Shown here in pieces: positions 1 to 6,715 of a DNA stretch of 6,715 nucleotides. The stretch lies in NCBI GenBank assembly GCA_947484105.1, contig CANKON010000079.1:1-6715 (forward strand), in the 5' to 3' direction. Positions within the stretch are counted from its first letter, which is position 1, and each line of letters begins with the position of its first letter. The notes beneath the pieces are model-generated. The model did not search any database. It was not told the origin of the DNA and worked only from the letters and a program-made list of their open reading frames with translations. The DNA is from Methylococcaceae bacterium (GTDB lineage: Bacteria; Pseudomonadota; Gammaproteobacteria; Methylococcales; Methylomonadaceae). A program made the position numbers and the translations under genes.

Positions 1-1061
1 ATGGCTTCCGACGTACTTGCGGTTAAATTTGCATCTTTTAACAAATTCGCAATGCCTAATGTTGCACCTTCGATTTTTAATTCGATTTCTGGCATTTCGT
101 CTGGAATTGCGCCACGTTGAAAACGTGCTTCAAAATTTTCTAATGCTTTAATTGCCGCCGCTTCATCGTGAAAACGGGCGATAATTTCTTGTGCGAGTTT
201 AAATTTATAATCGCGTGGATTTGCGCCGTTTTGACATTCTTCATTAAATGTCGCAATTTCGGACATAGGACGAAAACTCAATAATTCAAAATAACGCCAC
301 ATCAATTCATCACTGATTGACATAATTTTGCCAAACATTTCGTCTGGCGCGTCTGCGATTCCAATGTAATTGTTGAGTGATTTTGACATTTTTTGCACGC
401 CGTCCAGCCCTTCTAAAATCGGCATTGTCATGACGACTTGCGGTTTTTGTCCAAACGCTTCTTGTAATTGTCGTCCCATTAACAAATTGAATTTCTGGTC
501 TGTTCCGCCCAATTCGACATCGGCTTTCATCGCAACAGAATCGTAACCTTGAATTAACGGATACAAAAATTCATGAATCGCAATCGACTGATTATTCGTG
601 AAACGTTTATGGAAATCATCACGTTCGAGCATTCGCGCAACGGTATTTTTTGCCGCAAGTTGAATCAATTCTGCCGAAGACATTTCATTCATCCAGGTTG
701 AATTGAACATCACGGTGGTTTTTTCTGGGTCGAGAATTTTAAAAATTTGTGCTTGATACGTTTCCGCATTTGCCGCGACTTCTTCACGAGTCAACGGTTT
801 GCGTGTGACATTTTTACCCGTTGGGTCACCAATCATGCCCGTGAAATCGCCAATCAAAAATAAAATTTCGTGTCCCGCATCTTGAAATTGTTTCAGTTTG
901 TTAATTAAAACAGTGTGTCCTAAATGTAAATCGGGGGCGGTTGGGTCAAATCCCGCTTTGATACGTAACGGACGATTTTCAGCGAGTTTTTTAATCAATT
1001 CTGCTTCGAGTAAAACTTCGTGTGTGCCGCGTAATAATTCGGCTAAATCTGGCGTATTCAA
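1..1061 (-). CDS. tyrS: Tyrosyl-tRNA synthetase, C-terminus cut by window edge
   Basis: Cytoplasmic class I aminoacyl-tRNA synthetase that attaches tyrosine to tRNA-Tyr. I translated the minus strand by hand: 353 complete codons are open from a TTG at 1061 to the window edge. The class I signature HLGH is at residues 46-49, after GFDPTAPDL, and KMSKS is at 224-228. Tyrosine-pocket type residues appear in YPLIQGYDS (167-175) and GGTDQ (186-189). The tail (about 330 onward, [20 protein letters not shown]) is the start of the S4-like tRNA-binding domain. About 45-50 residues are probably missing, since the family is near 400 residues. The wording around HLGH and the [14 protein letters not shown] stretch resemble the TyrZ-like type of Pseudomonas, Haemophilus and Vibrio rather than E. 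coli TyrS. The TTG start is chosen because an in-frame TAG lies ten codons upstream, no ATG or GTG lies between, and a good ribosome site precedes it. It is the third gene of the xerD-lpxA-tyrS cluster. Confidence 0.96.
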   Translation of the reverse strand, partial: MNTPDLAELLRGTHEVLLEAELIKKLAENRPLRIKAGFDPTAPDLHLGHTVLINKLKQFQDAGHEILFLIGDFTGMIGDPTGKNVTRKPLTREEVAANAETYQAQIFKILDPEKTTVMFNSTWMNEMSSAELIQLAAKNTVARMLERDDFHKRFTNNQSIAIHEFLYPLIQGYDSVAMKADVELGGTDQKFNLLMGRQLQEAFGQKPQVVMTMPILEGLDGVQKMSKSLNNYIGIADAPDEMFGKIMSISDELMWRYFELLSFRPMSEIATFNEECQNGANPRDYKFKLAQEIIARFHDEAAAIKALENFEARFQRGAIPDEMPEIELKIEGATLGIANLLKDANLTASTSEA

Positions 1062-1067
1062 GAAAAT

Positions 1068-1071
1068 TCCT
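1068..1071 (-). promoter_or_regulatory. Shine-Dalgarno deciding the TTG start of tyrS
   Basis: The minus strand reads AAAGGAATTTTC and then TTG. The AGGA core lies 6 bases before the TTG at 1061-1059. Together with the in-frame stop upstream, this fixes a non-ATG start for tyrS. Confidence 0.7.
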
Positions 1072-1097
1072 TTGTATATCGTGAAAAATGGCTAACT

Positions 1098-1868
1098 TTA
1101 AGCGAGTTCAATAAAACCATGCAAGCCGCGTTTTGATTTCACTGCGAGCCATTCTTTTAAAAAATTTAATTCTTCGGTTTCGTGTAAATCATCGAGTGAT
1201 TTTTTATTTCGCAGTAATCGAAATGCTTTTGATAAAACGTCGTAACGTTCGCCTGTGATGCCATTTCGACGCAAACCAACGCTGTTTAAACGGTAATGTT
1301 TTGCAGGTCGTCCGCCGATTAACGTGAAGGGAATCACGTCCATATTTAACCCCGTTGTGCCCTGCACGATAGCGAATGAACCAACACGACAAAATTGATG
1401 TGCGACCACGCCGCCGCCCATAAAAACATTGTTACCAACTTCGACGTGTCCACCAATGGCGACGTTATTAGCGAAAATCGTTTTGTTGCCAACCGAGCAA
1501 TCGTGTGCGACGTGGCTGTTGTTCATAAAATAACAATCCGAACCAATGCGGGTTGCGCCATTTTCTTTCGTGGCGCGATGCGCGGTGAAACCTTCGCGGA
1601 ATGTGTTGTTATCGCCAATTTCTAACCACGTTACGGTTTCGGCTTTGAAACCCAAATCTTGCGGTAAATCGCCCAAAACAACATTGGGATGAACGACATT
1701 GCCATTGCCCATTTTTGTAAAAGGTTGAATGACCGCGTGGGCTTGAATAGTGCAATTTTCACCAATTTCAACGCTACTTTCAATTACTGCAAACGCGCCA
1801 ATTTTGACGTTTTCGCCAATTTTAGCGTCAGGCGAAATATAGGCAGAAGGATGGATATTTTGTGTCAT
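1098..1868 (-). CDS. lpxA: LpxA-family acyl-ACP--UDP-GlcNAc O-acyltransferase (divergent)
   Basis: 256 residues, close to the 262 of E. coli LpxA. The N-terminal two thirds (about 5-190) are hexapeptide repeats of the left-handed beta-helix type (for example AKIGEN, VKIGAF, VEIGEN). The rest is the short helical C-terminal domain. LpxA works as a cytoplasmic trimer that transfers a 3-hydroxyacyl chain from acyl carrier protein to the 3-OH of UDP-GlcNAc, the first step of lipid A synthesis. Aligned by eye to E. coli LpxA, the catalytic base His125 is H122 here. His99, His122, His144, His160, Gln161 and Arg204 are H97, H119, H141, H157, Q158 and R201. Gly173, part of the acyl-length ruler, is G170. 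Oddities: the Lys76 position is Gly73, Glu200 is V197, Arg205 is N202, His191 is P188, and the usual HRGT is HRAT. It may therefore be a paralogue using a different nucleotide sugar; the family is certain, the exact substrate is not. It lies between xerD and tyrS, not beside lpxD, fabZ or lpxB. Confidence 0.88.
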   Translation of the reverse strand: MTQNIHPSAYISPDAKIGENVKIGAFAVIESSVEIGENCTIQAHAVIQPFTKMGNGNVVHPNVVLGDLPQDLGFKAETVTWLEIGDNNTFREGFTAHRATKENGATRIGSDCYFMNNSHVAHDCSVGNKTIFANNVAIGGHVEVGNNVFMGGGVVAHQFCRVGSFAIVQGTTGLNMDVIPFTLIGGRPAKHYRLNSVGLRRNGITGERYDVLSKAFRLLRNKKSLDDLHETEELNFLKEWLAVKSKRGLHGFIELA

Positions 1869-1872
1869 AAAA

Positions 1873-2760
1873 CTAACCTCTTGGATGAAATTGCGCGTGC
1901 AACGTTTTTAAACGTTCTCGCGCAACGTGCGTGTAAATTTGAGTCGTCGATAAATTAACGTGACCGAGCAGCAATTGTACCACGCGCAAATCCGCGCCGT
2001 GATTGAGTAAGTGCGTGGCGAAAGCGTGTCGCAGCGTATGGGGTGAAAGTGGTTTGTTGATTTCAGCCTGAAACGCATAACGTTTGATAATGTGCCAAAA
2101 GGCTTGGCGCGTCATATTGCTGCCGCGATTCGTCACGAAAATATAATCACTTTGCCGACCACTTAAAAGCATCTCGCGCCCATCATTCATATAAATTTCA
2201 AGCGAACTCAACGCTTCTTCGCCAATAGGAACGAGTCGCTCACGTCCGCCTTTTCCCACAATTTGAACCAGACCTTGTGATAAATTGATTTGTTCAAATT
2301 TTAAATCAACAAGTTCTGAAACGCGCAAACCTGCCGCGTAAAGCATTTCAAGCATGGCTTTATCACGCTGTCCACGTGGTAGCGCGATTTGTGGCGCAGC
2401 AAGCAAGGCTTCCACATCATTTTCAGTGAGAGATTGGGGTAAATTACGAACTGTTTTGGGCGCGGAAATTAACGCCGTTGGGTCTATTTGAATCTCATTT
2501 TCACGCAAAAAATAACCATAAAAACGGCGCAAACTCGACAAGATTCGCGAGGTTGTGCGTGTTGTCATGCCTTGTGTATAACGACTGGCTAAAAATTGAG
2601 TGATATTTTCCGAATTCACCGCAAGTAAATCTTTTTTGAGCCACGCTGCAAAAATTGTTAAATCACTTCGATAAGCCGAAAGCGTATTTTTGCTTAAACC
2701 TTGTTCAGACCATGCGGCATCAAGGAATTGGTCGATTAGTTTTTCAGATTTTTGGGACAT
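1873..2760 (-). CDS. xerD: Tyrosine site-specific recombinase XerD
   Basis: 295 residues, near the 298 of E. coli XerD. With XerC and FtsK it resolves chromosome dimers at dif. The N-terminal SAM-like core-binding domain (about 5-90, LIDQFLDAAWSEQGLSKNTLSAYRSDL at its start) is followed by the catalytic domain (about 108-290). All six catalytic residues are present: R146 (GLRVSEL), K170 (VGKGGRERLVP), H241 and R244 (SPHTLRHAFATHLLNHGAD), H267 (LLGH) and the nucleophile Y276 (STTQIYTHV). XerD is preferred over XerC because the stretches RDKAMLEMLYAAGLRVSEL and HAFATHLLNHGADLRVVQ, and the ending THVARERLKTLHAQFHPRG, follow E. coli XerD very closely. The ATG at 2760 is the only reasonable start: an in-frame TAA lies nine codons upstream with no other usual start between. 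The ribosome site is weak (GGG, 8 bases before). It is the first gene of the minus-strand cluster. Confidence 0.95.
   Translation of the reverse strand: MSQKSEKLIDQFLDAAWSEQGLSKNTLSAYRSDLTIFAAWLKKDLLAVNSENITQFLASRYTQGMTTRTTSRILSSLRRFYGYFLRENEIQIDPTALISAPKTVRNLPQSLTENDVEALLAAPQIALPRGQRDKAMLEMLYAAGLRVSELVDLKFEQINLSQGLVQIVGKGGRERLVPIGEEALSSLEIYMNDGREMLLSGRQSDYIFVTNRGSNMTRQAFWHIIKRYAFQAEINKPLSPHTLRHAFATHLLNHGADLRVVQLLLGHVNLSTTQIYTHVARERLKTLHAQFHPRG
1877..1881 (-). promoter_or_regulatory. Shine-Dalgarno of the lpxA-like gene, inside the xerD tail
   Basis: AGAGG on the minus strand lies 8 bases before the ATG at 1868-1866. It overlaps the last sense codons of xerD (AGA GGT, just before TAG at 1875-1873). 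The layout fits co-transcription and probable translational coupling of xerD and the lpxA-like gene. Confidence 0.65.
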
Positions 2761-2868
2761 AGTTTGAACCCAGTAAGAAATTTGTAATTAAGCGCACCCT
2801 AACATTCTAAAATCAGGCTTATTTATTGCATTAATTTCGTAATTATTTTAATTTCGAGCAATTATAAA
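2761..2868. promoter_or_regulatory. Divergent intergenic region between xerD and the outer-membrane protein gene
   Basis: This 108-bp AT-rich gap must hold the promoters for both directions unless transcription enters from elsewhere. On the plus strand, TTGCAT (2826-2831) and TTTAAT (2847-2852) form a possible sigma-70 pair with a short 15-base spacer. On the minus strand TAGAAT (2809-2804) is a reasonable -10 for xerD, but the -35 position 17 bases upstream (AATGCA) is poor. These assignments are by eye and uncertain. The region also carries the dif-like sequence listed separately. Confidence 0.4.
2771..2798 (-). other. dif-like 28-mer with near-perfect XerC half-site
   Basis: Read on the minus strand, the first 11 bases (2798-2788) are GGTGCGCTTAA, one mismatch from the E. 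coli XerC arm GGTGCGCATAA. Without gaps, the full 28-mer matches E. coli dif at 17 of 28 positions by my count. The part aligned to the XerD arm (2781-2771) matches at only 5 of 11, although that arm is usually the more conserved one. It is thus not a convincing recombination site. It could be a XerC half-site, an accessory site or chance. Confidence 0.2.
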
Positions 2869-4374
2869 ATGAAAATCAAAACAACGTATTTAGTCTTACT
2901 GGGAACAACCGTTTTTTTTCCAATCCTTATACGCGCTGATGATAATCTGATTGTATCTGAAGCTGAACACGCCTTTGACCGAGCAGAAAAAGCCTTTTAC
3001 AGTAAGGAATGGAAGGAATTACCTGACGAACATTTAATCAATCCCACACGCATAAAATGGAATCGATTAGCCAAAGCGGCGTTGAATTTACCTGAATGGA
3101 TGGAATTAGGTTTTAGTCAGCGCACGCGCTTTGAATCCAGCTCACATCCTTGGCACACTGGGCAATCTGGTGAAACAAACCAACAATTGCCACTTCTTTC
3201 ACGAGTTCGCGCTGGTGCATATAACGAAAATTTTGGTTTAATTTTTGAAGGGCAAGACGGTCGCACGCATTTAAATGAACCGAATGATTTTACAGGCGGC
3301 GCAAATTCAATGGTTAACCAATTCGATGTTTTACAATTGATGGCTTCTGCAAGAACAAAAGATTTTCTCGGAACAGGTTTGCGAAGTGATTTTGATTTAG
3401 GACGCATGACGCTTGATATTGGTTCAACACGCTTAATTGGTCGCAATAATTATGAAAATATCACGTTTAGTTATGAAGGCGTTCATGCTGATTTGGGCGC
3501 AAATAACAAAGATTGGCGCGTTAGAACATTTTTAGTTTCACCGCTCGCACGCTACCCAAATCAAGCAGATGAAAGCAGTTCGGAACGTTTATATTGGGGA
3601 ATTCATGGCGAAAATAAATTCACCAATTTTCTCACTGCTGATGCGTATTATTTTGGTTTTCAAGACCATAAAAATCCCAATTCAAGCAAGCATCGAGATA
3701 TTTCAAATTTCGGCTCGCGTGCTTATTTGTTACCCGCTAAAACAGCAGATTTAAAAAAAGAAATTGGCGAGTTTGATTATGATTTTGAAACGACGATTCA
3801 AACAGGCGAAACGGGCGTAAAAGACTTATTTGCTTATTACGGTCACGCTGAAATTGGTTATACCTTCAACGCGCCTTGGTTTCCTCGTTTGATGGCAGAT
3901 TATGATTATTCAAGCGGCACAGAAAATCCTGATGGCAATACCAATAATACATTTGACCGCTTATATGGTCCTCGCACGAATATGAGTGTTACCAGTTTGT
4001 TTGGTCCTACGTTTCAAACCAATATGGAATTTGGCGGTTTGCGTTTAATTACTAAACCAACTGATGAGGTAACGCTGAATTTAAAACATCACGTTTGGTT
4101 TTTAGCGCAGGCTAAAGACGCTATGATAAACAGCGCAAGTACTGCTAGGGATAAAAATCTGCAAGACAAAACAGGTCGCTCTGGGCGTTATTTAGGGCAA
4201 GACGTTGAATTTGTGGCAAGTTGGGCATTAAAAGCCAACGTGCGATTTGAAGCAGGTTACGAACATTGGTTTAAAGGCGATTATTTTTCACGTTTGCCAG
4301 CAAGTGTGAACTTGCCAACGGGGGGAGAAAAAGACACCGACTTTTTCTATGTGAGCAGTGAATTTCGATTTTAA
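2869..4374 (+). CDS. Outer-membrane beta-barrel protein, alginate-export (AlgE-like) family
   Basis: 501 residues, close to AlgE (490). Residues 1-23 form a signal peptide: KIK, a hydrophobic core, and likely cleavage after IRA before DD. Residues 24-75 are a charged, probably helical segment ([19 protein letters not shown]). The barrel seems to begin at [16 protein letters not shown] (74-89), which matches the usual family opening. Other family-like stretches are [20 protein letters not shown] (177-196), [14 protein letters not shown] (342-355) with TFDRLYGP (361-368), and [14 protein letters not shown] (460-473). It ends in an aromatic residue (EFRF), as expected for Bam-dependent insertion. 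AlgE itself exports alginate, but many members of this family have unknown or other substrates. No alginate genes are visible here, so I do not name it algE. No good Shine-Dalgarno precedes the ATG; GAG 10 bases upstream is the best available. The signal peptide supports this start. The chemoreceptor gene follows 71 bases downstream on the same strand. Confidence 0.8.
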   Translation: MKIKTTYLVLLGTTVFFPILIRADDNLIVSEAEHAFDRAEKAFYSKEWKELPDEHLINPTRIKWNRLAKAALNLPEWMELGFSQRTRFESSSHPWHTGQSGETNQQLPLLSRVRAGAYNENFGLIFEGQDGRTHLNEPNDFTGGANSMVNQFDVLQLMASARTKDFLGTGLRSDFDLGRMTLDIGSTRLIGRNNYENITFSYEGVHADLGANNKDWRVRTFLVSPLARYPNQADESSSERLYWGIHGENKFTNFLTADAYYFGFQDHKNPNSSKHRDISNFGSRAYLLPAKTADLKKEIGEFDYDFETTIQTGETGVKDLFAYYGHAEIGYTFNAPWFPRLMADYDYSSGTENPDGNTNNTFDRLYGPRTNMSVTSLFGPTFQTNMEFGGLRLITKPTDEVTLNLKHHVWFLAQAKDAMINSASTARDKNLQDKTGRSGRYLGQDVEFVASWALKANVRFEAGYEHWFKGDYFSRLPASVNLPTGGEKDTDFFYVSSEFRF

Positions 4375-4398
4375 TCGTTAATCGTCGTCAATTCATTG

Positions 4399-4427
4399 GT
4401 GACATAAAAACAAAAATTTCATTCAAT
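4399..4427 (+). promoter_or_regulatory. Candidate sigma-70 promoter for the chemoreceptor gene
   Basis: GTGACA (4399-4404, five of six to TTGACA) is separated by 17 bases from TTCAAT (4422-4427, four of six to TATAAT). It would start transcription only about a dozen bases before the ATG at 4446. The 71-base gap has no clear GC-rich hairpin, so read-through from the outer-membrane protein gene is also possible. Confidence 0.25.
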
Positions 4428-4435
4428 TTAAATTG
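4424..4435. repeat. Perfect 12-bp palindrome upstream of the chemoreceptor gene
   Basis: CAATTTAAATTG is a perfect inverted repeat with no spacer. It ends 10 bases before the ATG at 4446, where a ribosome site would normally lie, and overlaps the candidate -10. It could be an operator, or chance in AT-rich DNA. Confidence 0.35.
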
Positions 4436-4445
4436 CGACAAAAAA

Positions 4446-6644
4446 ATGACTATCAGAAAAAAACTTTGGTTAATGATTGGGCTAGCAATTATTGCAATCC
4501 TCATCGTGGCTGGCACAATTTTACTTTCTAAACATGACAGAATGCTTGAAGACCGCAAACGTGCAACTCGCGTGGCTGTTGAAACAGCGTGGGGCATTAT
4601 GGAAAGTTTAGACAAAGCAGCTTCAACGGGGCAAATAACGCTTGAAGAAGCTAAAAAACAGGCGATTCATCAAATCAAATTTATGCGTTATGACGGCAAA
4701 GAATACTTTTGGCTCAATGATTTGCATCCGAATATGATTATGCACCCGACGAAACCAGAGTTTGATGGCAAAGATATTTCACAATTCAAAGACCCGAACG
4801 GCAAAATGTTTTTTACTGAAATGGTCGTTGCCGTGAAAGCAAATGGACAAGGCTTCGTCGATTACAAATGGCCGCGTCCTGATAGCAAAAAGCCTATACC
4901 CAAAATTTCATTTGTTAAAAGTTACACGCCTTGGGGCTGGGTAGTGGGTTCTGGCGTTTATGTTGATGATATTGATAACGCTATTCAGCATGACATCATT
5001 GAATTAGGCGGATTCGTTTTATTTATTGCCTTAATTATCGGTGCGGTAGCCACATTATTAGCGCGTAGCATTTCGCAAAAATTAGCCAGTGCTGTGTTAC
5101 TTGCACAATCAGTATCAAATGGAAAATTCGATAATCAAATTCAACATCAAGGCAAAGATGAAATTTCAGATTTGCTTCTTTCCTTGGACAAAATGCAACA
5201 CAATCTACTCGCTCGTCAAGCGTCGGAAAAGAAGGCAACCGAGGAAATGGCACGCTTAAAATGTGTGTTAGATGATGTGGGAGTTTGTGTGCGCGTTGCT
5301 GATACCGAAGGCAAAATTATTTATATCAATCACATTATGCGCGACACCTTGCGTAAATATGAACGCGAAGCTCAAAAAGAGATCCCCTCGTTTAAAGCAG
5401 ATAATTTTGTGGGTGAAAGTATTGGGATTCTTTATCCAGATCCTCAGCCCGCTATCGATCGAATGCGTAATTTAACCGTGACGACTCAAACAGAATTTAA
5501 ATTTGGTGGGCGATTATTTGAAGTCATTACAACCCCCGTTTTTTCTGACAATGGCACACGTTTAGGTTCAGTCGCGCAATGGATTGATAAAACCGAGCAA
5601 ATAAAATCGGAACAAGAAATTGCTGAAATTATTCATTCGGCAAGTCTTGGTGATTTTGAACACAGAATCCCGTTAATTGGCAAACAAGGACTGACATTGC
5701 AATTAGCAGAATCAATGAATGAATTGATGGCGACAACGTCGGGCAGTTTGTCTGAAATCGTGCGCGTGTTGAGTGCATTGGCGCAAGGTAATTTAACTGA
5801 AACGGTCACTGGAAATTATCAAGGTGTTTTTAGAGAATTAAAAAATGATGCCAATCAAACCGTTGAACAATTGACGGATATTATCAGCCATATCAAAGAT
5901 GCAAGTGACACCATTCAAGTTGTCGCGAGAGAAATTGCAAGTGGCAATAATGATTTATCACAACGTACAGAACAGCAAGCATTCAGTTTGCAACAGACGG
6001 CAGGTAGCATGAATGAACTGTCAACCGTCGTAAAACAAAATACGGATAACGCAAAACGGGCGAATGAATTAGCCTTAACAGCAGCAAATACCGCCACAAA
6101 AGGTGTAGACGTTGTGGGTAATGTTGTTGCTACCATGTCGAGTATTAACGAATCATCACATCGCATTGTCGATATTATTTCTGTTATTGATGACATTGCA
6201 TTTCAAACGAATATCCTTGCGTTGAATGCCGCCGTTGAAGCCGCCAGAGCAGGCGAACTAGGCAAAGGTTTTGCCGTTGTGGCAACAGAGGTGCGTAATT
6301 TAGCGCAACGTGCTGCAAGTGCCGCAGGTGAAATTAAACGTTTAATTGGTGATTCTGTTGAGCGTGTTTCGGGCGGTAGTAAGCAAGTTGAACAAGCTGG
6401 AAATACCATGCAGGAAATTGTGAGCGCGATTAACGAAGTGACGCAATTGATGTCACAAATTGCGAACGCATCCGTTGAACAAAATGCAGGTATTGACCAT
6501 GTTCATTCTGCGATTGAAAAAATGGATACGGTCACACAACAAAACGCTGCATTAGTTGAAGAAGCCGCTGCAGCCACCGAATCATTAAGTGAGCAAACAA
6601 AAAATCTAGCATTAGAGATGTCACGTTTTACCACGCAAAAATAA
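4446..6644 (+). CDS. Methyl-accepting chemotaxis protein with sCache, HAMP and PAS domains
   Basis: 732-residue inner-membrane chemoreceptor that would signal through CheW and CheA. Domain order: TM1 at about 7-27; a periplasmic single-Cache domain at about 30-180 with the typical [19 protein letters not shown] (83-101) and [14 protein letters not shown] (163-176); TM2 at about 186-206; HAMP at about 207-258; a cytoplasmic PAS domain at about 270-385 (ending [13 protein letters not shown]); HAMP-like linker pieces at about 395-480; and the MCP helical hairpin to the end. The hairpin tip is [22 protein letters not shown] (583-604, kinase contact). Arms of about 126 residues fit the 36-heptad class. 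Possible methylation sites are around [13 protein letters not shown] (510-521) and [15 protein letters not shown] (697-711). There is no NWETF-like C-terminal CheR tether. Characterised sCache receptors often bind small carboxylates such as acetate, pyruvate or lactate, but the ligand here is unknown. PAS may add an internal redox or cofactor input. The start gives a normal MTIRKKLW signal-anchor, though no clear Shine-Dalgarno is seen. Confidence 0.95.
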   Translation: MTIRKKLWLMIGLAIIAILIVAGTILLSKHDRMLEDRKRATRVAVETAWGIMESLDKAASTGQITLEEAKKQAIHQIKFMRYDGKEYFWLNDLHPNMIMHPTKPEFDGKDISQFKDPNGKMFFTEMVVAVKANGQGFVDYKWPRPDSKKPIPKISFVKSYTPWGWVVGSGVYVDDIDNAIQHDIIELGGFVLFIALIIGAVATLLARSISQKLASAVLLAQSVSNGKFDNQIQHQGKDEISDLLLSLDKMQHNLLARQASEKKATEEMARLKCVLDDVGVCVRVADTEGKIIYINHIMRDTLRKYEREAQKEIPSFKADNFVGESIGILYPDPQPAIDRMRNLTVTTQTEFKFGGRLFEVITTPVFSDNGTRLGSVAQWIDKTEQIKSEQEIAEIIHSASLGDFEHRIPLIGKQGLTLQLAESMNELMATTSGSLSEIVRVLSALAQGNLTETVTGNYQGVFRELKNDANQTVEQLTDIISHIKDASDTIQVVAREIASGNNDLSQRTEQQAFSLQQTAGSMNELSTVVKQNTDNAKRANELALTAANTATKGVDVVGNVVATMSSINESSHRIVDIISVIDDIAFQTNILALNAAVEAARAGELGKGFAVVATEVRNLAQRAASAAGEIKRLIGDSVERVSGGSKQVEQAGNTMQEIVSAINEVTQLMSQIANASVEQNAGIDHVHSAIEKMDTVTQQNAALVEEAAAATESLSEQTKNLALEMSRFTTQK

Positions 6645-6667
6645 TTATTTTTATCTTTAAAATTTCT

Positions 6668-6697
6668 GGTGTAGTTGGAAAACCGAAATCAACCACC
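6668..6697. repeat. Imperfect inverted repeat downstream of the chemoreceptor gene
   Basis: GGTG (6668-6671) and GTTG (6674-6677), with a 2-base TA bulge, can pair with CAAC (6690-6693) and CACC (6694-6697) around a 12-base loop. It begins 23 bases after the chemoreceptor stop codon. No clean T-run follows on either strand, so it is only a weak terminator candidate. It might serve transcripts converging from both sides. Confidence 0.3.
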
Positions 6698-6715
6698 TAA
6701 CGATTTATAAACGGC
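6689..6715 (-). CDS. Possible C-terminal tail of a converging gene (partial)
   Basis: Read on the minus strand from the window edge, 6715-6692 gives AVYKSLGG followed by TGA (6691-6689). The YKSLGG ending recalls the YKALGGGW-like C-termini of TolC/NodT-type efflux outer-membrane proteins. Eight codons are far too few to prove a gene, and the frame is known only by that resemblance. If real, it converges on the chemoreceptor gene with a 44-base gap. Confidence 0.2.
   Translation of the reverse strand, partial: AVYKSLGG

Noticed and set aside
898..1095. Plus-strand open frame antisense to tyrS
   Set aside because: It lies wholly opposite the well-supported tyrS start region and shows no recognisable protein features.
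1395..1958. Two plus-strand open frames antisense to lpxA and the end of xerD
   Set aside because: Their low-complexity sequence reflects the hexapeptide-repeat codons of the opposite strand. No ribosome site or family resemblance is seen.
3117..3446. 109-codon minus-strand frame inside the outer-membrane protein gene
   Set aside because: It is antisense to a coherent beta-barrel protein, with an unstructured Pro/Ser/Lys-rich translation. Treated as a shadow.
4371..4384. Tandem 7-base repeat TTAATCG x2 over the stop of the outer-membrane protein gene
   Set aside because: Two short copies are within chance for AT-rich DNA, and no function is suggested.
4405..4442. Possible sigma-28 (flagellar) promoter: TAAAAACA followed by GCGACAAA
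   Set aside because: The 22-base spacing is twice the expected 11, and the -10 part fits GCCGATAA poorly.
5915..6409. Minus-strand frames opposite the MCP signalling hairpin
   Set aside because: The Ala/Ser/Thr-rich translation is the usual antisense shadow of MCP heptad repeats.
1..6715. Mobile element or defence system, prompted by the presence of a tyrosine recombinase
   Set aside because: The recombinase is a full housekeeping XerD by sequence. No transposase, phage gene, att repeats or toxin-antitoxin gene was seen nearby.

Overview
The window reads as chromosomal DNA of an AT-leaning Gram-negative bacterium, most likely a gammaproteobacterium. The evidence is a lipid A-type acyltransferase, an outer-membrane beta-barrel protein, a XerD very close to the enterobacterial form and a TyrRS of the TyrZ-like type. 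Genus cannot be fixed from this sequence alone. No rRNA, tRNA, CRISPR array, insertion sequence or phage gene was seen, and no stretch over 300 bases lacks a gene.

Layout: the left part (1-2760) is a tightly packed minus-strand cluster transcribed xerD -> lpxA-like -> tyrS. The lpxA-like gene starts 4 bases after the xerD stop, with its Shine-Dalgarno inside the xerD tail. tyrS begins with TTG 36 bases after the lpxA-like stop and runs off the left edge, missing part of its C-terminal S4 domain. A 108-bp divergent intergenic region (2761-2868) separates this cluster from two plus-strand genes. The first is a 501-residue outer-membrane beta-barrel protein of the alginate-export (AlgE-like) family. 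The second is a 732-residue methyl-accepting chemotaxis protein with the order TM, sCache, TM, HAMP, PAS, HAMP-like linker, MCP signalling hairpin. The last 71 bases hold an imperfect inverted repeat and possibly the last codons of a converging minus-strand gene.

How the genes relate: the minus-strand cluster is housekeeping (chromosome dimer resolution, an acyltransferase of the LpxA fold, tyrosine charging), joined by position rather than by pathway. The plus-strand pair may link an outer-membrane channel for a polymer or small organic molecule with a receptor for a small ligand, but that link is inference from adjacency only.

No clearly new system is visible. The points most worth a second look are: (1) the LpxA homologue, which keeps the catalytic histidines but has changes at several positions that contact UDP-GlcNAc in E. 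coli LpxA, and which sits away from lpxD/fabZ/lpxB; (2) a dif-like 28-mer with a near-perfect XerC half-site directly upstream of xerD; (3) a 12-bp perfect palindrome just upstream of the chemoreceptor start.
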